DNA of 64,000 bases from Cordylochernes scorpioides (taxonomy: Eukaryota; Arthropoda; Arachnida; Pseudoscorpiones; Chernetidae), in contig CP092879.1 in assembly GCA_030710605.1 (NCBI GenBank), positions 80,143,853 through 80,207,852 on the forward strand, in the 5' to 3' direction. The position numbers and the translations under genes were made by a program. The notes under the pieces are model-generated. The model was not told the origin of the DNA. It made no database searches and saw only the letters and a list, made by a program, of their open reading frames with translations. The first letter of the stretch is position 1. Every line of letters begins with the position of its first letter. Positions 55,801-63,856 of the stretch are shown here, piece after piece.

Positions 55801-58800
55801 GTAAATTACTGGCATGTTGGAGAGAGTTGACTGGAAAGCCTTTTTCACTGGAAGAGAGAAAATTGCTGCAAATGGTCACAAAGAGTTGAGGAGCAGTGGA
55901 GGAATTAGATCATCTGATGGAAATATGTAAAGTTGGAAATCATCACCACCTCATGAGACTCGCAGGAGGGTGGTGTGAAAACTGCCGAAGACTGAGGGTC
56001 GACCTGCAAATCAAACTTCACGATGATGGAAGGTGGATATTTTAGAGTATTCACAGATTACAACCAAGGCTCTGGAAACATCACTGTGATCACATGACTG
56101 CTGGACGCCGTGTGACAGCAAGTGAAATTAGCCAGAAGGTAAACAATGGGAGGAAGTGCTGCCACGGAATGCTAATGGCATTGACCTCGCAACAATGCTC
56201 TCCTCCCAACAATCAATTTGTCCTATTGATAGAATTATAGCTCTCTCAAATCGCAACAGTTGAATTTAACACTTTCTTGATGACCAGTTTTTCAAACCCC
56301 AAACAGATTTAATTGACTCTAATTCTACTCTCCTCTGTGAATTACAAAAGCTTGTGTGTCATTACAAGGAATACATTCCTCTGAAAACAAATCTGAGCAA
56401 TATTCTCCAAGCTTCAAAAACATTCTTCAAGTTGACTGCCATCTTGTGAGATGCTATTGACATAGCAATTGAAATTATAAAACATGTAACACAAGGTAAT
56501 AAGACCAAATCCAAATAAAAAGTGTGTGATGTTTCAGCAACACTGTTACCAAAACATCAAACACTATTTATTTAGATTTGGTGTTATTACCTTGCGCTTA
56601 TAATCTATAATCCAAATTGTGCCTTATCAATAGCAAGTCCACAACTGACATACTGAGTGAACTTTGCTTGGAGCACCTTGTGGAGTAAATGATACTCTCT
56701 AGTAGATAAACAATAGGTCTCAATGAAGTGTTATTGTTGTTGTTTCTTATCCCCTTGTGTAAAGATTACACGAATTCCATGAGTTCATGCTCCTCGAGCT
56801 TCAATGAAGTGTTATTATACTGAGTGAACTTTGCTTGGAGCACCTTGTGGAGTAAATGATACTCTCTAGTAGATAAACAATAGGTCTCAATGAAGTGTTA
56901 TTGTTGTTGTTTCTTATCCCCTTGTGTAAAGATTACACGAATTCCATGAGTTCATGCTCCTCGAGCTTCAATGAAGTGTTATTATACTGAGTGAACTTTG
57001 CTTGGAGCACCTTGTGGAGTAAATGATACTCTCTAGTAGATAAACAATAGGTCTCAATGAAGTGTTATTATACTGAAGGTATTATGCACAGTGGAATTTA
57101 TGTCGGACCTGGAGGCTGTTGTTGGGTTCTGTGCTGCCTGGAGTATAGGAACTCCATCTATGCCATCTTCCTGCAGTGAATCTGTATAAGACCGGTGGTC
57201 TCAATAAAGCTGTGTGTATTATACTGAAAGTAGCTGTGGCAGAGAGAACAAAGCTATGCAAATGTTGATACACCATGGTGGTGACATTCATCTGTGCTAC
57301 CACAAATCCTTCTACAGGAGTATAGGATAATATCTTGTATTATTTATTTACATGTTTTATAGATTGTGTCAATATCACTCAACACAGTGTTGTAGATATG
57401 CGATTTGACACACAATTCTAATGACATATTCTGGTCCTCTGCAACTTCTGATAAAATCATTGGAATAAACACCTATCACAAATGTTTCTGGAACAATACC
57501 CTTGAAGTAACAAGAACCAAGTACCAGAGGCTGTTAATGATTCAACGAACGGAAATCTTCAATAGAAGTTATCCATACAAAAGGTTCAGTTTCACAATCA
57601 GTAGTTAGATCATCTCTAGCTTGGACACCACATTTACATTCATGGACAACACTTAATGTATCTTTCAGCATGTATGTCAGGATTCAGACAATAACTCTGA
57701 AAGATATTACAGTGACCTTTGATGACAATACATGAGATAACCAAGTGTCTCCTTTAAAATAAATAAAAAAAGCGGTGACATCAAAGACTTTCCTTAAGTG
57801 TTGTCGCTGAGTGTATTTCAAACAACAGATGGTACTCACTCTGTTTATGGAGAGGTGATGATATTCCCAGATTACCCTTTGACCATCCTGGACACACAGA
57901 ACTCAGTAGTGGTACTTGGGTGAGAGGACTTTGGTGTGAGACGCTGAAAACTTGAGAATCCAGTAGCAACATCTTTTACCATTACCATGAGGTTTGACTC
58001 GGTACTTGAATACTTCTCTGTAATGTGCAACGTGTACAGTAGGTAAGAGAGTTCAGTCATTCCCTGATGTCCTCAATCCAGGTAGTGTTCCTTCTGTCTC
58101 TCAGCTGGTTGGTTCAGTCAGTGGTCCAAACTGTTGGTTTTCAAATCAAATCCCACATTGGGCAATTTTTTAATAAAATAAAAAATCTCAAATTGACCCC
58201 GGTTCTTGATGTACAAAACCTCTTTATAAGTACAAAGGTCAAAACTGCTTTTCACATTTGTAGACATGTTGGACACATACAGTAAAAGCAGTCGCCAAAC
58301 TCACCAAGATGTGGGATAAAAAGAAGTATATTGGTAGAAAAAGGTGTGGTGACCATCTCTCACCACATGACTAAACATGAGATCTGTATTGTTTATCCAG
58401 TGGGAATCCTGAGCTGACTTCCCTATATGGCAGAAAGACATTGAGGTCAAGGCACAGGAGGGATTCTTTGTTCAGTGCCTCAGTCAACAGCTGCTACTTC
58501 CAGAGGTCTCGTGCAACACGGAAATAAATTGGAGAATCTCTTGGTGAATGAGATGTCAGATAGCTCTGGGAGATTGTGGGAAGGAAGGGGAGCCGAAGGA
58601 AGGAGAGAGGAACCAAAATGGAAACATAAGGAACAAGATAAATGGGAAGGATATAAAAAGTTTCCTTTTAACTCGAGAGGTAAAAAATGGCTGGTTGGAA
58701 TGTGGGATAATCTTTGTTGTTGCAATTCTTTTTTATATCAGTAAGTAGAGGATTAGGACCTTTTTTTGAGTGAAATCAGGCAGTTTGTGTGACATACCTG

Positions 58801-61800
58801 GAATCAATTTGTGTGACGTACATTCTTCTGTGTGATGTTGTCCTAACGTCACATTCCTCTGTGTGATGTTGTCTTAACACCACATTCCTCTGTGTGATGT
58901 TGTCCTAACACCACATTCCTCTGTGTGATGTTGTCTTAACACCACATTCCTCTCTGTGATGTTGTCCTAACACCACATTCCTCTGTGTGATGTTGTCTTA
59001 ACACCACATTCCTCTGTGTGATGTTGTCCTAACACCACATTCCTCTGTGTGATGTTGTCTTAACACCACATTCCTCTCTGTGATGTTGTCCTAACACCAC
59101 ATTCCTCTGTGTGATGTTGTCCTAACACCACATTCCTCTGGGTGATGTTGTCCTAACACCACATTCCTCTGTGTTGTCTTAACACCACATTCCTCTGTAT
59201 GATGTTGTCTTAACTTCACATTCCTCTGTGCTGTCTTAACACCACATTCCTCTGTGTGATGTTGTCTTAACTTCACATTCCTCTGTGTTGTCCTGACACC
59301 ACATTCCTCTGTGTGATGTTGTCCAAACACCACATTCCTCTGTGTTGTCCTAACACTACATTCCTCTGTGTTGTCTTAACACCACATTCCTCTGTGTGAT
59401 GTTGTCCTAACTTCACATTCCTCTCTGTGATGTTGTCCTAACACCACATTCCTCTGTGTGATGTTGTCCTAACACCACATTTCTCTGTGTGATGTTGTCC
59501 TAACACCACATTCCTCTGTGTGATGTTGTCCTAACTTCACATTCCTCTGTGTTGTCTTAACACCACATTCCTCTGTGCTGTCCTAACTTCACATTCCTCT
59601 GTGTTGTCTTAACACCACATTCCTCTGTGTTGTCCTAACACCACATTCCTCTGTGTTGTCCTAACACCACATTCCTCTGTGTTGTCCTAACACCACATTC
59701 CTCTGTGTTGTCCTAACACCACATTCCTCTGTGTGATGTTGTCCTAACTTCACATTCCTCTGTGTGATGTTGTCCTAACACCACATTCCTCTGTGTGATG
59801 TTGTCCTAACTTCACATTCCTCTGTGTGATGTTGTCCTAACTTCACATTCCTCTGTGTGATGTTGTCCTAACTTCACATTCCTCTGTGTGATGTTGTCCT
59901 AACACCACATTCCTCTGTGTGATGTTGTCCTAACACCACATTCCTCTCTGTGATGTTGTTCTAACTTCACATTCCTCTGTGTTGTCTTAACACCACATTC
60001 CTCTGTGTTGTCCTAACACCACATTCCTCTGTGTTGTCCTAACACCACATTCCTCTGTGTGATGTTGTCCTAACTTCACATTCCTCTGTGTGATGTTGTC
60101 CTAACACCACATTCCTCTGTGTGATGTTGTCCTAACTTCACATTCCTCTGTGTGATGTTGTCCTAACTTCACATTCCTCTGTGTTGTCTTAACACCACAT
60201 TCCTCTGTGTTGTCCTAACACCACATTCCTCTGTGTTGTCCTAACACCACATTCCTCTGTGTGATGTTGTCCTAACTTCACATTCCTCCGTGTGATGTTG
60301 TCCTAACACCACATTCCTCTGTGTTGTCTTAACACCACATACCTCTGTGTGATGTTGTCCTAACTTCACATTCCTCTGTGTGATGTTGTCCTAACACCAC
60401 ATTCCTCTCTGTGATGTTGTTCTAACTTCACATTCCTCTCTGTGATGTTGTCCTAACTTCACATTCCTCTGTGTGATGTTGTCCTAACACCACATACCTC
60501 TGTGTGATGTTGTCCTAACTTCACATTCCTCTGTGTGATGTTGTCCTAACACCACATTCCTCTCTGTGATGTTGTCCTAACTTCACATTCCTCTCTGTGA
60601 TGTTGTCCTAACTTCACATTCCTCTGTGTGATGTTGTCCTAACACCACATTCCTCTGTGTGATGTTGTCCTAACTTCACATTCCTCTCTGTGATGTTGTC
60701 CTAACTTCACATTCCTCTATGTGATGTTGTCCTAACACCACATTCCTCTGTATGTGATGTTGTCCTAACTTCACATTCCTCTGTATGTGATGTTGTCCTA
60801 ACTTCACATTCCTCTGTGTGATGTTGTCCTAACATCATATTCCTCTGATATTTTTTATTAATCAGTGCTTTTGTCTGATAATGGTAACAATGCAGTTATC
60901 AAAATGTTACACACTATATTTTCGGGTTTGGTTTTATTACCTTGTTATATTTTTTTGCTTAAATATATATTTGAAAAATATATCTTCATATATCTTTAAT
61001 AAGTGAAATTCTATGTACCTTTTATTTTTTCAATAAAAAAAATATATATACATACAATTATACTAGTGTGAATTTTTTATTCAAGAATAAAAATTGATTC
61101 TCTTATGAGGGTGTTGGTCAAAAGTGTCTGTGGCAAGACCAAATTCCAGTGACCACCCCACTTTCCTTGGAAAACCCCCCAAAAGGGGAAATCTTCAACA
61201 TCATTGCATCACCCATATATTGGTAATAAATGAGATATTTAAAAAGATTTCATAAGATTTTGAAATTTTTCTATGATTTAAAAAAAATAATATTGGTATT
61301 TCAAAATTTAAACTACTAGAAATTTATAAATTAATTTTATTTTAAAAAATAATTATAGATAATACTCTTTTTTTTTAATACATATTTTAAATGTAATTTT
61401 TAAAATTATTCAAGCCTTTTCACAAAATATATTAATTTATATATTGTTCTTAGTAAATATAAGTATTTCTAATTTTTATTTTAAATGACGATATTTTTTA
61501 AATGCCATTCTTCTCTCTAGGAAATGGGGTGGGGGAAATGCCAGAGGCCACGAATTCAACGAAAGAAAAACAATTAGGAGAAAGTGGCTTGAAATCGTCA
61601 GTGGTTATTTCATTAGTCCCAATACGATATTTAAAACGAAGATAATCTTTTGGAAAAAAAGCTATTTAATTATATAAAAATGGGTTTTATTTGTAAGTGT
61701 ACACGATAGTTTCAAAGTCAATGTAAAAAGTTTTAAAATATTATATCAAAATATTTTATTGTATTTTTCAAATAAAACGCGTTAACTTATTAAAGCAGAC

Positions 61801-62524
61801 GAGGGTAGTTAAACAAACAACTGGATGATTAAGGTGCTTACGTCGGATTGATTAGCAATCGTAGGGCATTTAATCGCATTTTTTTTTTTCGTTAGAAGTT
61901 TACAAGTCTTATGTTATTTAGCTAAAATATCTCATATAAACGTTTTTTTATGCTTTAATTCACAATATGTACTTTTTAAAATATTGATGGGTTTGACATT
62001 CATTTAAAATTATTAATTTCCTTTTTGTATTTTTCCTTTTTAAAATATTAGTTCATACTAATTGACATGCTTTGATAAAAAAAAAAAAAACTATTGATGT
62101 TGTAATTTTTAAATTTTGTATAAACATATTTTTCTATTGACAAGTTGTAAATATTCGTCTGCGACTTTTTTTAAAAACAAGTTTGACAAGTATGTGAGAC
62201 GAATGACATTCCCAATACTAAACAAAATATATAAGAATTAAACATATCTGGTACTTTTTACTAAAATAAATATATATATTATAGCTTTATTCTTAAAAAG
62301 CTTTGAGCGGTAACTCCCAAAAAGCCCGATAATCGAAAGGAATGTGTGTTTGTCGCAAGAATTCGAAACGCCACCTTTTTGACAAATATAAATTCGCGTT
62401 TAAAATATCCATAGTTTGGTAAAATTAAGTTTTAAAAAGCACAAGAGGCTAAAAGTTTGAGAAAATAAACCAAACTTACTTGTTGTTTTTCATCCATATC
62501 TTGGCCAAAACACAGGGACTTCAT
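37961..62524 (-). CDS. pyd: ZO-1/polychaetoid MAGUK tight-junction protein, complete 24-exon gene
   Basis: Twenty-four minus-strand exons with GT-AG borders and consistent phases give 2991 nt, 996 residues. They are 62524-62480, 57887-57840, 55527-55409, 55300-55198, 55137-55056, 54407-54304, 50466-50310, 50261-50207, 49771-49580, 48812-48662, 48611-48509, 44042-43994, 43359-43186, 43129-42978, 42757-42710, 42656-42561, 42505-42414, 42143-41930, 41829-41543, 40847-40763, 40363-40208, 39291-39206, 38902-38763, 38213-37961. Domains by residue: PDZ1 (~22-110), PDZ2 (~117-197), PDZ3 (~303-385), SH3 (~398-462), GUK (~525-690), proline-rich tail (~700-996). As a scaffold it links junctional membrane proteins to actin. 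No ZU5 domain was found. Exon 20's acceptor could shift by 3 nt or more, and other isoforms may exist. Confidence 0.95.
38255..38562. repeat. Fragments of families G and K in ZO-1 intron 23
   Basis: GATAAGCCACGGTGTCTCCC with AGGTCCTGTTTAGTGCATCT (family G arm), then AGGTGAAAGTCCGAGTGTAA and GTATCCCTGGACCCTTGCTG (family K, as at 36840). Confidence 0.6.
39575..39838. mobile_element. MITE (family B), full palindrome in ZO-1 intron 21
   Basis: Perfect-looking arms around the centre near 39710: AATTATTTGGATTAGGTGTA, ACGTCACACACTAATAAATT and GATGGTGACAATGTTGTTGC with their complements. Confidence 0.88.
39895..40060. mobile_element. MITE (family F), half copy
   Basis: AAGGAGACAGAGGCAGG, GTGTCTTCAATAAAGGTCAC, TAATATCTTTCAGAGTTATT. 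Full inverted copy at 54515-54790. Confidence 0.65.
40554..40684. mobile_element. pogo/Tigger-type MITE
   Basis: CAGTAGAACAACCTCCATGA ... GGGTTTACTG, 131 bp, TA on both sides (40552-40553, 40685-40686). Same class as 52036-52990. Confidence 0.75.
41080..41225. mobile_element. Hairpin remnant of MITE family E with a G17 tract
   Basis: CCACTAAATGGAAGCATGAA at 41083 mirrors CATGCTTCCATTTAATGGC at 41201-41219. The interior has GGGTTCAGTGGTGAACAGCA / GGGTTCACCACTGATGAGCC. Confidence 0.6.
41543..42757 (-). CDS. pyd: ZO-1 exons 15-19 (GUK domain)
   Basis: Exons 15-17 encode [40 protein letters not shown] and a [20 protein letters not shown] segment. Exon 18 encodes [20 protein letters not shown]. 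Exon 19 encodes [20 protein letters not shown], then [15 protein letters not shown], a conserved ZO motif. The GUK P-loop position reads FGPLAEL, as expected for a catalytically inactive MAGUK guanylate kinase fold. Introns of 53 and 55 bp separate exons 15/16 and 16/17. Confidence 0.95.
42978..44042 (-). CDS. pyd: ZO-1 exons 12-14 (SH3 and U5 hinge)
   Basis: Exon 12 (44042-43994): [17 protein letters not shown]. Exon 13 (43359-43186): [20 protein letters not shown] and [10 protein letters not shown]. Exon 14 (43129-42978): [13 protein letters not shown] and [20 protein letters not shown], the basic hinge before GUK. The intron between exons 13 and 14 is 56 bp. Confidence 0.95.
43680..43935. 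mobile_element. MITE (family F), ZO-1 intron 12
   Basis: AACAATAACTCTGAAAGATA, TTACAGTGATCTTTATTGAA, then the stem CTTAAGTTTTGTCCATGAGT. Confidence 0.65.
44262..48440. repeat. 96-bp intronic tandem array with 376-bp higher-order repeat, about 44 units
   Basis: The unit includes GACATTGGAGAGTTTGTATT, GAATGTGTGGTCAGAACAGA and AACTGGCGGATTGTAGGATG. Full units are 96 bp; an 88 bp form lacks TCTCACTG. The short form recurs in a 376 bp cycle (3 x 96 + 88), with one 184 bp step (96 + 88), between about 44550 and 46260. From 46260 to 48440 only 96 bp units occur, almost identical. Because 96 is divisible by 3, a 763-codon minus-strand open frame arises at 48455-46164. It occupies ZO-1 intron 11 and is not a gene. 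Confidence 0.97.
48509..48812 (-). CDS. pyd: ZO-1 exons 10-11 (PDZ3)
   Basis: Exon 10 (48812-48662): [20 protein letters not shown] then [20 protein letters not shown]. Exon 11 (48611-48509): [20 protein letters not shown] then [10 protein letters not shown]. The 50 bp intron between them is GTAGGT...CCCAG. This is the most strongly conserved block seen. Confidence 0.97.
48950..49490. other. ZO-1 intron 9, right-hand part
   Basis: No repeat or gene recognised, apart from a short family B-like block (GTGACGTTTCAATAACAGCC near 49188). Confidence 0.5.
49580..50261 (-). CDS. pyd: ZO-1 exons 8-9 (PDZ2-PDZ3 linker)
   Basis: Exon 8 (50261-50207) and exon 9 (49771-49580) encode a proline-rich linker: [38 protein letters not shown] and [20 protein letters not shown]. 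The intron between exons 7 and 8 is 48 bp. Linker assignment rests on phase and position because this part is poorly conserved. Confidence 0.85.
49877..50167. mobile_element. MITE (family B) in ZO-1 intron 8
   Basis: AAGGTAATAAGACCAAATCC ... GGATTTGGTCTTATTACCTT with ATAATCCAAATTGTACCTTA. Inner arms CATTCAGTACTTTTGTCTGA. Confidence 0.85.
50310..54407 (-). CDS. pyd: ZO-1 exons 6-7 (PDZ2)
   Basis: Exon 6 (54407-54304) encodes [20 protein letters not shown] and [12 protein letters not shown]. Exon 7 (50466-50310) encodes [20 protein letters not shown] and [10 protein letters not shown]. The 3.8 kb intron between them holds SINEs, a MITE-born satellite and a Helitron end. In the family PDZ2 mediates dimerisation and connexin binding. 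Confidence 0.95.
50556..50826 (-). mobile_element. tRNA-derived SINE (family A) in ZO-1 intron 6
   Basis: Same body as 28237-28541 (TTACTGTAAGTGTACCACAT, CCACATGTGTAACACAGTTT), with a decayed head (TTTGATCCTGGGTCCTAACC). Confidence 0.72.
51000..51260. mobile_element. MITE (family E) in ZO-1 intron 6
   Basis: TTTCTACTGCCCTTACTGCA, TGGGAGGGCCTGGCTCATCA, GTGGTGAACCCTCCCAGCGG. The right arm is decayed. Confidence 0.7.
51320..51715 (+). mobile_element. tRNA-derived SINE (family A), plus-strand copy
   Basis: Body AGTTCAACACCACCAGCAAG, GTGCAAGTAACTAAAAGAGG, CATGGTTATCATGGCCTGTA. The head near 51330-51480 contains GACCCGGGATCAAATTC, a decayed B box. Confidence 0.7.
52036..52990. mobile_element. pogo/Tigger MITE expanded into an 88-bp tandem array (about 10 units)
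   Basis: TIRs CAGTAGAACCTCC (left) and TTCTACTG (right) with TA target duplication (52034-52035, 52991-52992). Inside, the segment from GCAACTCTC through GGACACTTTGGCTCTGGAAT to GGGAGGTTCTACTGTA is repeated at 88 bp. Alternating units carry CTCCAGTAAGAGG and CTCTGGTAAGAGG, a 176 bp dimer period. Each unit therefore contains the element's right terminal repeat. Confidence 0.93.
53076..53165. mobile_element. MITE (family B), minimal copy
   Basis: AAGGTAATAAGTCCAAATCC directly joined to TTTGGTTTTATTACCTTGTG with ATAATCCAAATTGTACTTAA. Confidence 0.75.
53219..53242. repeat. (CA)n microsatellite
   Basis: About 12 CA units in ZO-1 intron 6. Confidence 0.95.
53490..53760. mobile_element. MITE (family B), long palindrome
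   Basis: Arms AAGGTAATAAGACCTAATCC and GTAACAGCGTTGTTACCATC with GAGAAAATATATCACAGC, mirrored at 53660-53757. Confidence 0.9.
53970..54229 (-). mobile_element. Short non-autonomous Helitron carrying a tRNA-Gly-derived segment
   Basis: Minus strand: 3' end CTAG followed by T (53973-53970), preceded by the hairpin ACCCGGGC-GTT-GCCTGGGT. The 5' end is probably TCTATATACAGTTATCAGCG from 54229. Length about 260 bp. It shares its 3' hairpin type with the Helitron at 31070. The 5' boundary is less certain, because the flanking base is not a clean A. Confidence 0.7.
54113..54180 (-). pseudogene. tRNA-Gly(GCC)-derived pseudogene or SINE head
   Basis: Minus strand TGGTTCAGTGGTAGAATGCT, CGCCTGCCAC (anticodon GCC) and GGGTTCGATTCCCGGCCGAT match tRNA-Gly-GCC with intact A and B boxes and T arm. 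The 5' acceptor half is lost (TTGCTTT in place of GCATCGG) and the anticodon stem has mismatches (ACAGG), so it is not a functional tRNA. CCGATGCA with a following T-run ends it. Confidence 0.85.
54515..54790. mobile_element. MITE (family F), full inverted repeat
   Basis: AACTAAATCTAGTTGACTCC (54547) mirrors GGAGTCAACTAGATTTAGTT (54769). Inner arms are GAAGGAGACAGAGGCTGTTC, CGTGTGTCTTCAATAAAGAT and AATATCTTTCAGAGTTA. The centre is near 54660. Confidence 0.88.
55056..55527 (-). CDS. pyd: ZO-1 exons 3-5 (PDZ1 and start of PDZ2)
   Basis: Exon 3 (55527-55409) reads [20 protein letters not shown] with the GYGF carboxylate-binding loop. Exon 4 (55300-55198) reads [21 protein letters not shown] 60 bp intron follows, then exon 5 (55137-55056) reads [20 protein letters not shown]. 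Junction codons rebuild LQ|VNDH and HL|VVKRR, as in ZO-1 proteins. Confidence 0.95.
55528..56484. other. ZO-1 intron 2, left part
   Basis: No gene or clear repeat recognised. Confidence 0.5.
56485..56632. mobile_element. MITE (family B), short copy
   Basis: AAGGTAATAAGACCAAATCC, TGTGATGTTTCAGCAACACT / AACATCAAACACTATTTA, TTGGTGTTATTACCTTG. Confidence 0.82.
56651..57070. repeat. 167-bp tandem repeat, 2.5 copies
   Basis: TACTGAGTGAACTTTGCTTG starts at 56651, 56818 and 56985. The units include the family G block ACACGAATTCCATGAGTTCA and CTCCTCGAGC. Confidence 0.9.
57640..57815. mobile_element. MITE (family F), half copy
   Basis: CATGGACAACACTTAATGTA, ACAATAACTCTGAAAGATAT, TACAGTGACCTTTGATGACA. 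Confidence 0.65.
57840..57887 (-). CDS. pyd: ZO-1 exon 2 (first strand of PDZ1)
   Basis: Acceptor TGTGTCCAG|GATGGT, 16 codons [16 protein letters not shown], donor AGA|GTGAGT. The WEYH followed by a beta strand and R matches the ZO-1 N-terminus (family text WEYHTVTVTR). Phase 0 on both sides. HHLSINR is more diverged than the rest of PDZ1. Confidence 0.82.
58102..58318 (+). mobile_element. tRNA-derived SINE (family A), ZO-1 intron 1
   Basis: Head GGTTGGTTCAGTCAGTGGTC with CAAACTGTTGGTTTTCAAAT (A-box-like and decayed B box), body CACATTTGTAGACATGTTGG and ACAGTAAAAGCAGTCGCC. Confidence 0.75.
58320..58800. other. ZO-1 intron 1 spacer
   Basis: Two short plus-strand open frames (58475-58748) overlap in different frames and resemble nothing known. 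Confidence 0.45.
58815..60845. repeat. Variable 24/31-bp minisatellite, about 70 units
   Basis: Unit CACATTCCTCTGTG, optional TGATGTTGTC, then YTAACAC or CTAACTT. The long form is about 31 bp, and the short form (missing TGATGTT-type segment) about 24-27 bp. Mixed order without an obvious long period. Occupies the middle of ZO-1 intron 1. Confidence 0.96.
60860..60955. mobile_element. MITE (family B), right half
   Basis: CAGTGCTTTTGTCTGATAAT, GTTACACACTATATTTTCGG, TTTGGTTTTATTACCTTGTT. Confidence 0.7.
60956..62473. other. ZO-1 intron 1, AT-rich right part
   Basis: Very AT-rich; no gene, array or complete mobile element recognised. Confidence 0.55.
62480..62524 (-). CDS. pyd: ZO-1 exon 1 (candidate start exon)
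   Basis: ATG at 62524-62522, 15 codons ([15 protein letters not shown]), then donor GTAAGT (62479-62474) in phase 0. It joins in frame to exon 2. The upstream sequence (62530-62700) is richer in GC and CpG than its surroundings and holds a CCAAT box, as a promoter would. Predicted only from frame, splice site and position; a different upstream first exon is possible. Confidence 0.65.
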
Positions 62525-62720
62525 GGAGCCACGTGTTGGCTCACATACCAAGACTGGGGCTCGTGAGGTCACGGTTCGACATTTAGGCCAATCACAGGGA
62601 AGGAAAGTCTGATGACAATTAGTTGAGAAGCGGTCGCGCCGTCGTTTGGTTTACTCCTGCTATTTGACTTGGAATTTATTAGGAAATAACCTTAGTTTCG
62701 AAATTTGGTAATGTTGCACT
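62525..62720 (-). promoter_or_regulatory. Putative ZO-1 promoter/5' UTR
   Basis: More GC- and CpG-rich than both flanks (GTCGCGCCGTCG at 62634, CACGTG-containing CCACGTGTTGG at 62530) with a CCAAT box (GGCCAATCA at 62583, plus strand). Sits directly upstream of the predicted start codon. No TATA box. Confidence 0.4.
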
Positions 62721-63470
62721 GCACATTGAACCGTTGGCTTTCTTCAACAAATCGCCGTTTTTACTCTCCGTCCCCCCCGAAGGAATGTTTGGTATTTCCT
62801 CTTAGTAATATTTTGTTTGGCCGAGAGCTAGCGACTTCTTGTTATTATTATTGTTGTTGTTATCGCTTCCGCACTTTTACATACAACAATTAATTAATTT
62901 ATTGACAGACGTGCTATTGGTTATCGACGCTGATTCAAAATAATTTTTTTTTTATTAAAAAAATAATTATTAAATACTTATTTTAAAATAGGTCAATATA
63001 TATTGTTTATAAATTGTTTATATATTTATTTTAACAATTTTTTATTTTTTAATATTTGGAATATAGTTTGTATATTTCCTCCGTACATCAGACGATGTGC
63101 AGCAACTGATACGAATGCTTGGATGGCAGATGTCAAATGTGTTAATTTCGACGTTATACATTTTCTCAGAACTTCTTGGTCCCCAGTCAAACTCAACATT
63201 TTACTCTTCCAAGAGTTAGTTCTTTGCTTTCTCCAAGAATGGCCGGTCGTGTAGAAATCAGCTCAACCCAATGCCCCACTTGCACGTCGTGTTGGACGAA
63301 GACATTTCTTGCCCTAGATGTGGGGTTCGAACTCAATGTCCAGTGGACCAACCCCACCAACTGGTCAGTGGTCAGTGACGTCAACCTTTGATTTCTCCAA
63401 CTTTGACCAACTTTCTGTCAAAAAGGGACAAATATGAAACATTTGATTTATTAACACAAAGCAATAGCGC
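62721..63470. other. Intergenic sequence, possible unidentified transcript
   Basis: Mostly AT-rich. A less AT-rich island at about 63085-63390 has open plus-strand frames of 71-83 codons with no recognisable domain. Confidence 0.35.
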
Positions 63471-63488
63471 GCCATCTATACATATAAA

Positions 63489-63760
63489 ATGAAAGGATTT
63501 AAAAGCACGAATGTTTCTTTTATACATAATACAAACTTCTACTGCCCTTACTGCGATGAAAAAATATATTGGGAGGGCTTGGATCATCAGTGGTCTCCCA
63601 GCAGTTTCACCAATTTAATCCACCAGACCGCCTCTCAGAGCTCTAATACTGTATTGGACGATTCTGCTTATATACGCAGCACTGAAGGATGGAATCTCGA
63701 AGGGCAGTAGAAGTTTGTATTATGTATAAAAGAAACATTCGTGCTTTTAAATCCTTTCAT
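63489..63760. mobile_element. MITE (family E), complete with perfect 61-bp inverted repeats
   Basis: 63489-63549 and 63700-63760 are exact reverse complements (ATGAAAGGATTTAAAAGCAC at the outer end, TTCTACTGCCCTT at the inner end). The interior carries TGGGAGGGCTTGG and CTCTAATACTGTATTGG. This copy defines family E. Confidence 0.93.
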
Positions 63761-63856
63761 TAAAATTATAAAAAGAACAAAGTCGAGAGTTTCTTGTAAG
63801 GATTTTTAATCATATTTATTATTATATATACATTTTTATTTATTTAATAAATTATA

